Positions 10,433-23,200 of a stretch of 64,000 bases of DNA are shown here, piece after piece. The position numbers and the translations under genes are program-made. The notes beneath the pieces are model-generated. The model did not search any database and had not been told where the DNA came from. It saw only the letters and a list, made by a program, of their open reading frames with translations. This DNA comes from Plantago elongata (Eukaryota; Streptophyta; Magnoliopsida; Lamiales; Plantaginaceae): positions 34,377-98,376 of the forward strand of contig JAYMSP010000057.1 of the NCBI GenBank assembly GCA_036897095.1. The letters run 5' to 3'. Position 1 is the stretch's first letter. Every line of letters starts with the position of its first letter.

Positions 10433-12170
10433 AATGAAATTTTTATATGTAATGAAAAATCGCCATTTCGCTGAACTTTGTATTTAGAATCATACATCAA
10501 TTCTTTTGACCAATAAAATAAATGATATATATGTGTAACGATGTGAGATTCTAACTTAAGGTTTTGAACTAAATTGAACCTTTATCATATTAAAAGGATG
10601 ACCATATTAAAATGGTGATATATAAAAATTAATTCTCTTGTACCTAGTTTATGTAATGAATGATGTATTGCATGCAATTGGAAGTGCATTCTTATTTGAT
10701 TTTATATAGTAAATCTTGAACACGGTTAATTAAAAAAGTTAAATCGAGATTAAATTAATGAATCTTTTTTGAAATTAAATTAATGGATTGGAAGAGTTTA
10801 TAAAAAAACACACAATATCATTCACACGCTAAAAATTCCTTTTGAGAGACTTTGTAATAACTCTTGTTCAAAGAGAATGTTAAATATGACCCGGTAATGA
10901 CTAATGTACTCATTTAGAGAATTAAATAATGATTTATTAGAGGTTAGACAGATTGAGAAGTTATATCTATTTGTATAAACATTAAACATAGCAATATTAT
11001 TTCCCAATCCCATCCGCTTGCCCTTAGTGAGAAGAAAGGGACATTCTTACATCTTTATGTTACTTGAGGTTATGATTTATCAATGGAAGTATGGAACCGT
11101 CCCTTTTCTAAGTATGCGTTGGATCAGGATTTTAGTCATATGATATGATGGCCCATTAGGATACTTGGCTGGATCATCACACACATTCCATACCATTAAT
11201 GCCAAGCTCTCCATTGGAAGGCGGAAACAAAATCTAGAAGCTCCTCTTATCTGGAATAACAAGAGTGGGCATATTCTTTTAGAAGCATTGTTCACTGTCC
11301 AAAATAAATTGGAATTAATCCAATTATAGATTTTACTAATCTATTTCTACCAATTCTAACTTAGTAAACTTGTACTCCAAAACATTATCATTCTTCTTAA
11401 CGTATCAACAATTTAAAAGTTCAAACGTACGTATTAAGAACACTGATAATAATGTCGGTAGGAGCACTTTGGATATTTCAAGAAATTGTTGTTAGTCCTT
11501 CTCCTAGCATACTATATGTTGATTGACCAACTCAGATTTCTATTGATCTGCACACAAACAAGAACAAATAGCGCTACAAATTACGTCGGTATGTAAAAAC
11601 ATGTATCACCTTGAAGGCATAAGCAATTTAGGAGTAATCGTGCATGTTCAAAAGGTGGAATCTCAATCAATTGGTTAGGTTTGAGTAAAAATTAAATACG
11701 CATGGGTTGAACCATTGAAGTCAAATTCAATAACATCCTTGCTAATTTGATGCGAACATCATAAAAGCATATCCTCCGTAAGAGTTGCTCTATTTTTAAA
11801 AGATATTTTAATTTGAAAATTAAATTTTATTCGTAGTTAGAGACGGAGATGATTGATAAAGAATTGGGGTGGTTTGTTTTATATGGAAGGAGGAAGTAAA
11901 ATACTGTTGACCTGCTGCATGAGAATGGAAAAAGGAAGCAACGTGTCGTAGAGGAGATGGTTACACGAAGAATATTTTATTTTACGAAAAATTAAAAAAC
12001 CGAAAGGAAAAGAAAGCGCATTCGTGTTACCGCCACTATCTAAATATCAATCACAATCTCCAAATATTTTCATTTACCGATGCTCTATTCATTTACAAAT
12101 AAATTAATTAATTAATCAACAGCTTTTGATTCCTTCAATTCAAGAAAAATCCAGAAATTGATTGAGAGAG
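10433..12170 (+). other. Intergenic DNA, including promoter side of the acyltransferase gene
   Basis: Nothing coding is supported. The last few hundred bases before 12352 should contain promoter and leader. The leader carries a run of (GATTT/GATTC) repeats at 12296-12330 and a short GT repeat just before the start codon. Confidence 0.45.
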
Positions 12171-12351
12171 ACATAAATACACATTAAGTTTTTCGAAGCA
12201 AGCAATTCATTCATCGAACACCTTTTCTACGCTTTCAAAAGGCAACCAAAGCAAACGAAAGGAGTATATTCACAAACCAAACACAAGAAGCAGGATTGGA
12301 TTTGATTTGATTCGATTCGATTTGATTTGGTTCTGTGTGTGTGTCGTTTTA

Positions 12352-14768
12352 ATGGCGGAAGAAACGGTTGAGGTGGATGTTTCGAATGGCGATTCGTATC
12401 AGAAGTACAAGTTGAGGCTCAAGGATCAATCTAAGGTATCATTTCTCATTCATTACTATCTATGTTTCTGTGACTCTGTGTTTTTTTATTACGAATTCGG
12501 TTTGAGTGTTTCTTGATTTGAGGTGTGTTCTGTTTGTGATTATGGATTGGGCGTTTGATCGTTGTTTTTTTGATTGATTATTGTGAAGAAAGTGGCTGAA
12601 ACGAAGGAGAAGACGAAACAGATCTTATCTAAGCAAGCTGTTAAGATTGCCAAACAGGCTGAAGAACATGAAAGCTTCATCAATAAGGTATAAAGGCATT
12701 TACAATTCTAGAATTTTTTCAATTTGAAACCTCATTTGAAAGTGTTAGTTGTCAAATTGTTTGAACAGTAATTCTACTGTGTCACTTTTTTCAAATGATT
12801 TCTTTGTGACTTTGTGTGATGCAGTTGACACATTTGCTAGGTGTTCTTGGCTTTGGAGGTTTTTGCTTTGTCTTAGGTGCAAGTGAGTACTATATACCAT
12901 CACATTCTGGAATAGTTGAATTTTGTTTTGTTTCAGTTTTTGTAATTGTGTATTTGTTGTGATAACATGATCTCTGGCTGTCGAAATGTTCAGGGCCGCA
13001 AGATGTGCGATATTTGTATTGTTTGTTCTATGTTATATTTGTTCCTCTTCGGTGGATGTATTATCGATACAAGAAATGGCACTATTATCTCTTGGTAAGT
13101 CTCTCTTCCATCCATGCAGTATTGGGAGAATGATTTTCTGTCTCGTGGTAGAGTGCAGAATCAAATGCTCCATGGATTAGGAATTGAAAATTCGACATAA
13201 TGTTAGATGTATCTAGCTAAGTAGGACTTTTGTTGCTTATCGTGCAGGACTTTTGCTACTATGCCAATACAATGTTCTTGATCATGCTTCTGTTCTACCC
13301 ACAAAACGAGAAGTTTTTCATGGTTTGCTTTTCCTTTGCAGAGGTACACAGAACAAAAATTCTGTCACTTCAGGATACATGAATTGTATGTTGTCCTCCA
13401 CGTATTTAATTGTGGGATGCTGTAAATTTGAGTGCAGGGGCCTTTGGCATGGGCGCTGATTGTTTGGAGATGTAGCTTAGTGTTCAATTCCATGGACAAG
13501 ATCGTGAGTGTCTTTATACATCTCTTACCTGGTAAGATGGATTCCTCTTTGAAGCGACCATGTAGCTTTTTAAGCAAAAGAACCTCTAATGTGTATGTCA
13601 CTCTTAGTCTCTTACACTTCTGACAAGGGATAAGATTATGTGCAACATTATGCCTGTTAGGACTAATAAAATATTATGCATATTTCCATCGGACATTGTT
13701 CTGGACTATCACATCTTGCACTGGCTGAAGCAGGATGTGAAGTACTAAAATACAAACTCAGAATGCAAGATGTTATTTGTCTATGTACTAGAATGGTCAC
13801 ATGTGAATATTTTGGATGTCCTGCTGTGTAGTTAAAATTTTCCTGCACAGGAAGTGGGACAGTATTGCATGAAACTGGCAGTATTGTGCACTTGAGAAAA
13901 CAACAGTGCTGCATAAAACGTGGCATTGCACCATAGTCGAGCTACTTTTATTCATTTTCTTTTGGATGCCACTTTCCAGGATTGGTTTTCTTCACGATAC
14001 GGTGGTGGGATCCAGTTTTCTTTGCAGCAATGCATCCTGAGGGAACTGCAAGTAGAGCATCATGGCCATATGTAGAAAGCAAATCATACCTGTGGACTTG
14101 GCTCTTCTTTGTCCCTTTGGCTGCTTACTTTGTCTGGCAGCTTCTATATTTCCTTATTGTAAACGTTCTACGTCGACAAAGACTTCTTCGAGACCCAGAA
14201 GTCATGACTTCCTACAGGTTTGTATATTATTCATTTGTAATTCCTTTTCTGTGAGGGATTAGGGATTTGATGAAAGACATATAATGAAAGGAATTTTATG
14301 TAATTTAGGGTATTGTGGGGTCAGGCGTGAATGTTGTAAGTTTTGAGCTCACTTATATGTTCTATCTGATACGATTGTTAATTTTGTCTTCATAACTTCC
14401 CATCTGACAGGGAACTTTCAAAGAAAGCACAGAAAGCGAACAATGTATGGTGGCGATTTAGTGGAGTGCTTGGGGATCAAAACCGCATGTTCATGTACAT
14501 ACTCCTCCAGGCTATGTTCACTGTGGCAACCACAGCCCTCACAGCACCAATATTCATGTCGTACAGATTACACGTGACATTCCAAATTCTCAAGGTGACT
14601 GCTACCGTATGGAATGGAGGGAACTTCTTATTAGAAGTGATGCCAAGGCAGGTCATCCTGAAGGAGAAGAAGAAAACACAGATGCAGCCTATCGAGGTTC
14701 AGCCAGTTGAAACTATGCTTGAGACCTCGGCAAAAGAAAATGATTTTCCTGAGGTCAAGGAGTCATAA
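12352..14768 (+). CDS. GPC1: Glycerophosphocholine acyltransferase (GPCAT, DUF2838 family)
   Basis: Eight coding exons join to 375 residues without a stop: 12352-12435, 12589-12687, 12825-12882, 12994-13094, 13248-13343, 13438-13531, 13980-14217 and 14411-14768. All introns are GT-AG. The protein begins [20 protein letters not shown], followed by a lysine-rich helix and several hydrophobic segments. These include [19 protein letters not shown], the Trp-rich [20 protein letters not shown], and a late segment [29 protein letters not shown] is a strongly conserved block. Known of the family: these membrane enzymes transfer an acyl chain from acyl-CoA to glycerophosphocholine, making lysophosphatidylcholine for phosphatidylcholine recycling in the ER. 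Length fits the Arabidopsis homologue, which is about 380 residues. An in-frame TTG codon upstream is not a likely start. Confidence 0.9.
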
Positions 14769-15400
14769 TACCAGATGATCCGCTCTTAGTCTTAGTATAA
14801 TATTGTAGTAGAAGTTGGGCTTTTTTGGTATATCTTGTGTGCACCTGTTAGCTCATTCATCTTTTTACAGTTTCCGATTTTATGGTTCTTATCCTTTTTA
14901 TAGATAGAAGTACTACATCTTCGGCTGTTACCTTGCTCATGCAAATTAGTTGGCTGGTGACATTGTACAAGATTGGTTGGTGTCGGTAAAGTCCTTGTTC
15001 GAAATTGTGCTTCGCAGTGAGACTAAAGTGTTCAATTTGCTGGTTACAGATGACTAGGGGTAGATGATGTACCTAAACTTTGCAGTCCAGCATCACTGGC
15101 CATGCACACATGACACTTTCCTGACAACCCCTTCCCACAACTGCAAACCGTTTTATTTTTAGACGTATCATATAACACTATACGGTCCTTAAAAATGTAG
15201 CATAGTATATTTTAATCAGGAATATTAAACGCAGGACCGTTTTTACTAAATGTAGCACGAAATTTTAAATATTAAAATGATATCAACATTATTATAATTT
15301 ACAAAATAGTCCAATAATTTTTAAAAATTACTCTTTCGTTTTAAAAATATCTAAACAAGTTTATTCGAAGTAGTTTATTAATCCGAACGAATAAATCCCA
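14769..15400 (+). other. 3' UTR of the acyltransferase gene and following spacer
   Basis: T-rich sequence follows the stop codon, as expected of a plant 3' UTR with near-upstream AT-rich elements around 14795-14900. The poly(A) site cannot be fixed from sequence. Nothing else is recognisable up to 15400. Confidence 0.4.
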
Positions 15401-15434
15401 AAAACTTTTTTAAAAAAATCAAAAAACACGTTCC

Positions 15435-15640
15435 TCCAATGACCGGAGCATCTTCGAATAGGCCGGAGCAAGCATGATCGGAGATGCTCCGATCTGGAAC
15501 CAAGCTCCGATCGGAGCAAGCAAGCTCCAATCTGGAGCATGAGCAGCAGCTTTGCTTGCTCCAATTGAAGCAGCAACAAGCTGCTCTGATCTGGAGCTGC
15601 TGCTCCGAATCTGGTAGCCATGGTTGCCAGATGCTTCGTC
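15435..15640. repeat. GGAGC/GCTCC-rich inverted-repeat block
   Basis: About 200 bp in which GGAGC or GCTCC occurs more than ten times in both orientations, for example AGCTCCGATCGGAGCA and GATCGGAGATGCTCCGATC. Several self-complementary pairs result. It is GC-rich against a strongly AT-rich background. Open frames exist on both strands (15361-15699 minus, 15484-15768 plus), but their amino-acid content merely reflects the repeat. The origin is not recognised. Confidence 0.6.
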
Positions 15641-15769
15641 GCAACCTTGAAGGCTGGCGGAATGAGCTCCTGGAAGCCTTCATGGTTGTTAGGATACATG
15701 GTGTGGCAACCCTCAGAGCTGTCAGGATTGTTTACTTCTCTTCTTATGTTTATTTAGTTTTTTCTTAAT

Positions 15770-18700
15770 TTTTTTGAAGTAAAAGTTAGTTAATTTAATT
15801 GCATGAGGCAATTAAACAATTATTGACGACTACGGACATGAATTTAAACAAATATAAACATTTTAGATTAATCATTATTTATGAAGTATGGTTAATAATT
15901 TTATAATATTTATTTTCGTTACGTTATGGTATTGCAGTATATATATGTTCATATATTTTCGAACATATAATAATTATGATAAATTATACGGAAAATGGGA
16001 TTAATTTTATGTTTAAATCATTTAAAGTGTCTTTTGTGGTAGGGAAATTTATTCCAGCTCCCCCTACAATGGACCCTAATTTCAAATCGGTTCCCATCAT
16101 TTCAGCAATAACATATTTGTCCATTTAATGTTTTTAAACCTTCCTTCCCAATGGCCTTATTTTAATTTCTAATTTAATTTTCTTTCCTTTCTCATTTTTA
16201 AATTATTAAACGTTAACACTAAAATAAATTAATTAACAAAAAATATTTTTTAGTTACTTTTAAAATATAAAAAATTATTTACAAAAATAAAGTAAATTTA
16301 TATTTTAAATTGTTCCTTTCAAAAATAATTTTCCAACAAATAATAAAGTATTAAATGATAAATACTAATATAATGACCAAATGAAATAAAATACTTTAAA
16401 TGTTTAATTACTATATTATTTTATTAAAAAATAATATTGGTGCTTATTATATCAACCTAAGAATAAGTGATAACTTATTTCGTGGGGAATGAAATAAGAA
16501 ATATTAAAGCGTATACAATAAATCTCAAGGTTATTAACAAATTAATATTTACTTTGCATACAATTTTTCTTTTTTTTTTTCTTATAATTTACTTTAAAGC
16601 TTCCACTCGAAAAGTTCTAACTTATAATATCTATATGAGCATGTATATATGGATTTACTTCTATTTATTTCATGATCTTTTGTATTTTATTGTTATTTCA
16701 TAATAAACGTTTATATTATATGCTATTTGCATAGAGCATGTAAATATGGATTTACTTCTATCTTTTTCATGATGTTTTGTATTTTTTTTGTTATTTCGTA
16801 ATGGAACGTTTATATTAAAATATTTATTAATTTTTTTAATAGGGTTATTTGCAATTTTTGTTGGTAAGTTTGAAAATAGAAAAATAGTTATATTGAATAA
16901 ATTAAAATTATTTGGATCAATTTTATAATAATTCGAAAATTATAAACATGCAAATTCTTTAGATGTTTAAATTAAGGATTTGTTTGGCATCATTATGAGT
17001 TTTGGTTTGTTATGTAATTGATTTGTTAAATTTGTTCAATGATGTTATTGTTAGAATAAGAGTGACGGATTTGTAATTAGAACATTTTGTAGGGGGGCCC
17101 ATATGAAATTCGTCCTTTGTGATAAATAAAAATGTGTCCTACGTTTAGTAAAAACAGTCATGCGTTTAACAATCCCCATTTTAATATACAGTAAAAATTC
17201 TATACAGTCATATCATGGGGGCCGGAAAAATTATTCATATGAGAGTTTATTCGTAAGTAGAGGTTTGTACTGAAATATAATAAAATAATGTGTATAACTT
17301 AAATATTATATTTATTGAATAAAATTACTAAATACTAACTTGACATGCTACAAATATTTTTGGTCGAACAAAAAGGTTCATATATAGATGAACTACTACT
17401 TACACGGAAGCTAAAAGATAGCTTTACTACTAAGAAGTTTAAAAAACTCTCACAAACACCTTTAGATATGTATTTTACATCTTAAAAATTCAAGATAAAA
17501 ATCGTATATATAGATAAATATTATTAAATATTATATCATTGATTACTATAGAGATGTATAATTACTTAAGACGGGGCCGGAGAAAGTCATGGAATATGAC
17601 AATGTAGAGTTTATTCTTATTTATAACGCCAAAGTTTTGGAAAAGGTAAGATTTTCCCCAAAAAATAAGAAAGTCAAGGGTTTGGTGGATTTTTGCGATT
17701 TTTTGGTTATAACGGTCTGATCGGCCGGATTTCTTCAAAAACCGTCAAGACACACACTTTTAATTATGCTTTTAATAGATTATGTTAGATTTTTAAGTTG
17801 TTAACAGCGGAGTATCATTTACAGTTTTAACATATTTTGTTAATATTTTAAGAGATGATATAATGGTTTTAACGTGTCGGTATTGTATGTTTCAGTTATA
17901 TTTATCTCTTTTTTATTGATATTTTAACAAATGGTGAGATGGTTTTTAGTTTTTACGACCTATATGATATTTTTATGATGACTTGTTATGGTTTTAAGTG
18001 ACAATTTAATACCATTAAACAAGTCTAAAAGTAACAGAAAAGTCATTAAAATAACAATAAACAAACTTAAAATAAGCATTTTGAATAATTAGTCATCCAA
18101 AGAGTTTACAACATCTATTCTTGTAGGAAAAAATTACAATAAATTTATATTCAGGACATTTTTTTATGCAAATGCAACTGTTTGTTAAAATGGTCTTTTT
18201 TTCGATCATATTTGGTGAACTCAACTTTCTGGTTTTTGTTGTATGTGATTATTGTTTCAATACTGCAGTGACAACTTTGGGATACCTATTAAAACTACAA
18301 CAATAGGTATTTAAACCTATAACATATACTAAACATATTAACATACACCAATATGAAAATAAGCTTAAAACTGTAATATTGAAGCTTCAAATCATAACAG
18401 TGCATCATAGAATTATAACCATGATTTAATAAAGCAGGAACATGCAATACAAGCTAAAAAAACATTAATATTGATACTTAAATTCATAACATGCATCTCA
18501 AAACTATAACAAAACATTTGTAAAAATATTTAATCATAAATATCATAAAAACATTATAGTTGTTGTTTAAAACTACAATGATAGATCTTAAAGCTATAAC
18601 GTAATCGCTGAAACAATAGCATGCAGAAACATTCAACACAAACTAAAAAATATAACAATGGTGCTTGAAACTATAACATCAACGCATAAAACCATAACAA

Positions 18701-19690
18701 ACTCCAAATAATATGATTGCAAAAGTAATTATATTTATACTGTATGAATTTCAGATCTAGTTTCAAATCTGAAAATATCATATCGTAAAATCGCCGAAAA
18801 ATAAAAAATAAAAGATAAAAAATCACTCCAATTGAGATTTTAATCGAAAAGGCGAAATAGGTTAGTTAATTTGAACAATCTAGCAACTAGATCTGAAAAT
18901 CAAGTGAAAATATGACAACACGTAGACAAGTTTGAATACAAATCAATAAAAAATCATGAAAACACACACAAACACGCAATAACTATTGTTTTATACCATA
19001 TTGGAAGAAAAAACATGGTGATTCTTACCTTATTCATCTCCATAGAAGCTAGTAAAATGAAATCGGGTGGAAACGTGATGGAAACATGCAAAATTCGACA
19101 TATCGGAAAGTGGAAAAGCGATTGAACAGCATATCGAAGAGAGAAACACGTAGTTACCCTTTTTTTTTTTTGTGTATTTTCTATTTTTTAGGTTCTTTGC
19201 CTAATTTTGTTCCTTATATAGTTAACCGGCCTGGTTCAATTCACAAAAAATCAGACATCCGGTTCCTTTGGCTAGTTTTTAAAATTAAACCAGATTTCCC
19301 CAACTTATAATATTGTATATTTACTCCATAATGGTGGAACATATAAAATGTTGGAAATATAAAAGGTTGGAAACTGTTTTTAGTGGTAATTATGTAATTT
19401 AAATGTAAAATTTAATTGTTAAGATTTATTGTGTGGATAGATTCATTTTTTAGTAACTCATGAAGTTCAATATTGAAAAATGACAAATGTACAAAGTTCT
19501 TTGTGAGACCATATGTACTTGGCAACAATAGCATTCCACTGACTACACAATATACCGACAAATAATAAAAATTATTACTATATGTATATACATTATATGT
19601 TATTTATAATAAAAATTTTCTGCATTTAATAAATACATATTCAGATGTCATACGTTTAGTAAAAACGATTTAACTTACTATCTTCTAACT
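15770..19690. other. Long AT-rich intergenic region
   Basis: I see no gene. Two related 60-70 bp segments with GGGGCCGGARAAA..GAGTTTATTC occur near 17217-17270 and 17573-17630. From about 17790 to 18710 the motif AAAACTATAACA, or its complement TGTTATAGTTTT, recurs in degenerate form. The rest is simple A/T-rich DNA. Confidence 0.5.
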
Positions 19691-20296
19691 ATTGCCAATG
19701 TGAAGTTTTTCAGGAGGAATTAAAGGACCAATCAACTAAGGGCGATCATAAAAATAGTAGCCGTATATTGGCTTTGCCAAATTGTCAAATAAGCTAAGAT
19801 AGGGTAACCACAATTCTGCAAACATCCTCCAGAAATCCAAAGATTAGCTTGAGTTCTGACATAAGGGAGATGAAAGTTCAATTCCTGATTCTTTTTACAT
19901 GTAAGTATGAGAATAAGACCCTTACAGGCACTTTGCAAACTACAACAAAAGGAAACCTCATAAGATCTGCCTCTAATCACTATACAACCCAAAAAATATA
20001 AATGAAATAAATGAAAACTTGGCAAGCATGTACTTCCCATTGATACAGATGTGCCCAAACCATGCACATCACAAAACCTAGAACTCCTACGGTACTCTAA
20101 GAATGCCTCTCTCACGATGAAAAGGCACGAGGAGGAAAAAAATGAACGAACTCGGACAATAAAACCATAATTATTGTCTGAGTTGCAAGCAACAAAAAAT
20201 ACAGGCACAATAGTATGATCGTAGTATTCACAATGGCGGGTGTTGTTTCACGTGCGGCGTCAACCACAATGAAAATGACGGACAATTTTAAGAAGA
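19690..20296 (-). other. 3' UTR and downstream flank of the myosin gene
   Basis: This region follows the TGA stop (20299-20297) on the minus strand. No further myosin-like sequence occurs, and no poly(A) site can be fixed. The open frames here (19732-20208 and 20112-20300) have unlikely composition and are taken as chance. Confidence 0.4.
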
Positions 20297-23200
20297 TCAT
20301 GAGTCCGACCGCTGATGCAAGAAGACAAAACCTGAATTTTCACGAATTAATGGGGGTGGTTCCACATCAGCTACGTCTACTTTTTGCATAGTTTTGGAGA
20401 TGTCATCAATGGAGAACGGAATGCTGCAAAATGGATTGGGTTACAGATAAAGGTTAAGAACTCATAATTAAATAATACAAGCATGGGGCAGAGTAGATAA
20501 AAAGTATACACAACACTTTCGCTATTACAAAGAACATCTGCATCTGTTGTGTAACCATATGAAGGCCTGAACCTGAACATCAGATGCTTAACAAACAAAA
20601 TCACGGAACCGAATCTTTCATTCTCCATTGTCAAAGTTTAATGTAGACAAACATACTTGACTTTAGAGAATGCTTAAGAAAGAATACTTGCAGCTTTCAG
20701 AATAATACATGCTAAACTCACTATCGTAATTTGTACCTTGAGTCGTCGTCTAAAAGAAATGAACTGCTCACTGCGTTGTTTGAGTCCTCTGTCATCATAA
20801 TTCGCATGCTTGAGATGACCTATACACCAGAAAAAATAATAGCAGAAAAAATGAGGAGACCAAAAAGCGCTTACATAGGTTAAGAACATGAGAGTGTAGG
20901 AACTAACTTACATCTGAAGAGACACTATGAGTGCCGTATTTATCATCCCAGTACATTGTACTGATCCGGTATAGTTGCTGTATGCTCAATACCTGTCAGG
21001 TTTGCAAGAAATTTAAGCAATCAATAAATAAATGAAAAGCCGTAAGCTGAGACAGGCATACTCTAGGTTACTCACAGGGCAGAGTTCGTTTGTAATTTCA
21101 TTTAAGGTCTTCTTAGGCTTTTGATGAATAACCTGATATACATGAGACAAACAAGAAAATAAAAGTCAGAAGGTCCATGACATTATATTAAAAAAATAAA
21201 AAAAATTAAAGAAGATGAAAGTGAAAGTGAACGCACCAGAAATCCAACTGCCTGTCTAATATGCTTCAATTCATCCCAAGCTGAGCCAACATACTGCAAC
21301 CAAAGGGACATTACTCAATTTCAAAGCAATGCAAGTGATAAGGTGACATGCAGAAAATTACTCAACAAGTGCTTACTTCATCAGTCGCAAAACAACACCA
21401 CTGCTCCAACTCGGCCAACCCAGCTTTAACATACTCTCCATTACTAAATGAGCAACATTCTCTTCGTAAAAGAAGGCTGCAAGTTTACGAAAGGAGAATG
21501 TACAATGATTTCCATAGAGAACGAAACTTTGAGTACGGCAGTTAAAGTTACCTAGACTTACCTGTTGAACAGTTGAACATTGATAAATGAGAATATTTGA
21601 GTGAAAACTTTTTTGACTAAGAAAGCTGGGACCTGTAATGATATCAGATCAAGATTAAGTTATAAAAGACAGTTTTCCTAAGATGCAGGAGCAAACGACA
21701 GCAAAGTTCCATATATGCATCAACAATAAAACTTACATAGTTTGATTTCATTATCTTCAAGTAATTATCTAAGCTTTTAACAATGCTCTGCCAATGACCA
21801 ATAAGTGCTTGTTGAGCGCCAGCATTAGCGTGGGAACGTCCTTTGACTAAACTTGCACGAGATGTTCTAGGTGCCTGTGTGAAAAGAAGATGATGTTTGA
21901 GTGGAGCCAAAAAGATACCAAAATGGTTGTTTCACTTTTACATAAAAATGGAAAACTGAGGAGCTATCCAACCAATCTATAAAATTGGATGTATACAACA
22001 AGCAATCAACCACTGATGAAGTAACATGGTTAGCAAAAACTGTAGTGTAATGCATCCTGTTTCTCAATGAATTTAATTGTAACATGGAAAGAATGAAAAA
22101 AAAATCTCTCTGCAGCATTGTACTCATTGGACGGAGTAGACATGAGCAAGTAAGATTATTTTAAAACATACAAGCGCACAAATATTGATTTACCTGTATG
22201 CATAATCCAAGCAGGGGGGAAATCTCTTTTTTCAGGTTGTCCCTCATCATTCCATATATTTTCTCCAGGAAAGCAGTAAGCTGCTGCTTGAACAATAAAG
22301 CAGGATATTTGGCCTCAACCTGACGCAAGTCATCGAGTCTGCCAAGCATCCGACCATTGAGAAATGAAAGTCCACCACTCTGGGGGGATGCCCTCAACCC
22401 CTTCATAAAGTAATTTCATGATTAATATAAAGCTGTCATAGCTATTTCAGAAGTGCGTCAGAGTTGGATCAGGGTAAAAGTGAAAGCTCTTACTTGTGAC
22501 ATCCTGCCAAAAAGGGAAGCTGATGATGACCTTCTCCTCTGAGGGGTCAAGCTAGATGCCCCGCTTGCTTTGAGTGTGTGTTGTAGCAGCATGAGCAGTG
22601 TGGATGAATTACACAGCCAGTAAGCTAAGACATCATTGTTATCAGGAACCTACAAAGTTTCATAAGCTTAACTCTTTCAACCATGAACACACGTGTGTAC
22701 ACATGTAGATGCACAAACTGAATAATTCAATAGGAGCAGATTCTGCATTTATTTAATACCTCAATGGCTGAAGCTACTGTTTGAATTATACGGTCAAATA
22801 CACTAGTTCTTTCAACCTCAAATGACCTCCAGTGGAGAAGGCATTTGTATATAACACAAGCTGCAACAGGCTTGCCACCAGAAAATCCCAAATCTTGTGA
22901 GATACACTTGATCAGGAGGTCCTGGTTTTCCTGAGACGCCACCAAATTATAGGGAAGATTATTCGTGGTTAGATTTTCTTAGCATGCCGTGGACGGAAGT
23001 AATTGAATATAGTATCAAGTATCTACTATCTACCACAAAATTACATTCAGCAACAGACTTACTTGTTGCTTTTCATTGAGAGACTTTTGGGGTTTTTCCT
23101 CAGACTCAGGCTCCTTTGGATTTGCCACAACAAGAGCCATGTCCTGCAACAAGCAAAAAAACATATAAGCCACTGGGATTTGGAACAATAAAAACCCACA

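Noticed and set aside
15361-15768. Genes in the GGAGC-rich block
   Set aside because: Three overlapping frames on both strands reflect the repeat; no start context, splice sites or recognisable domain.
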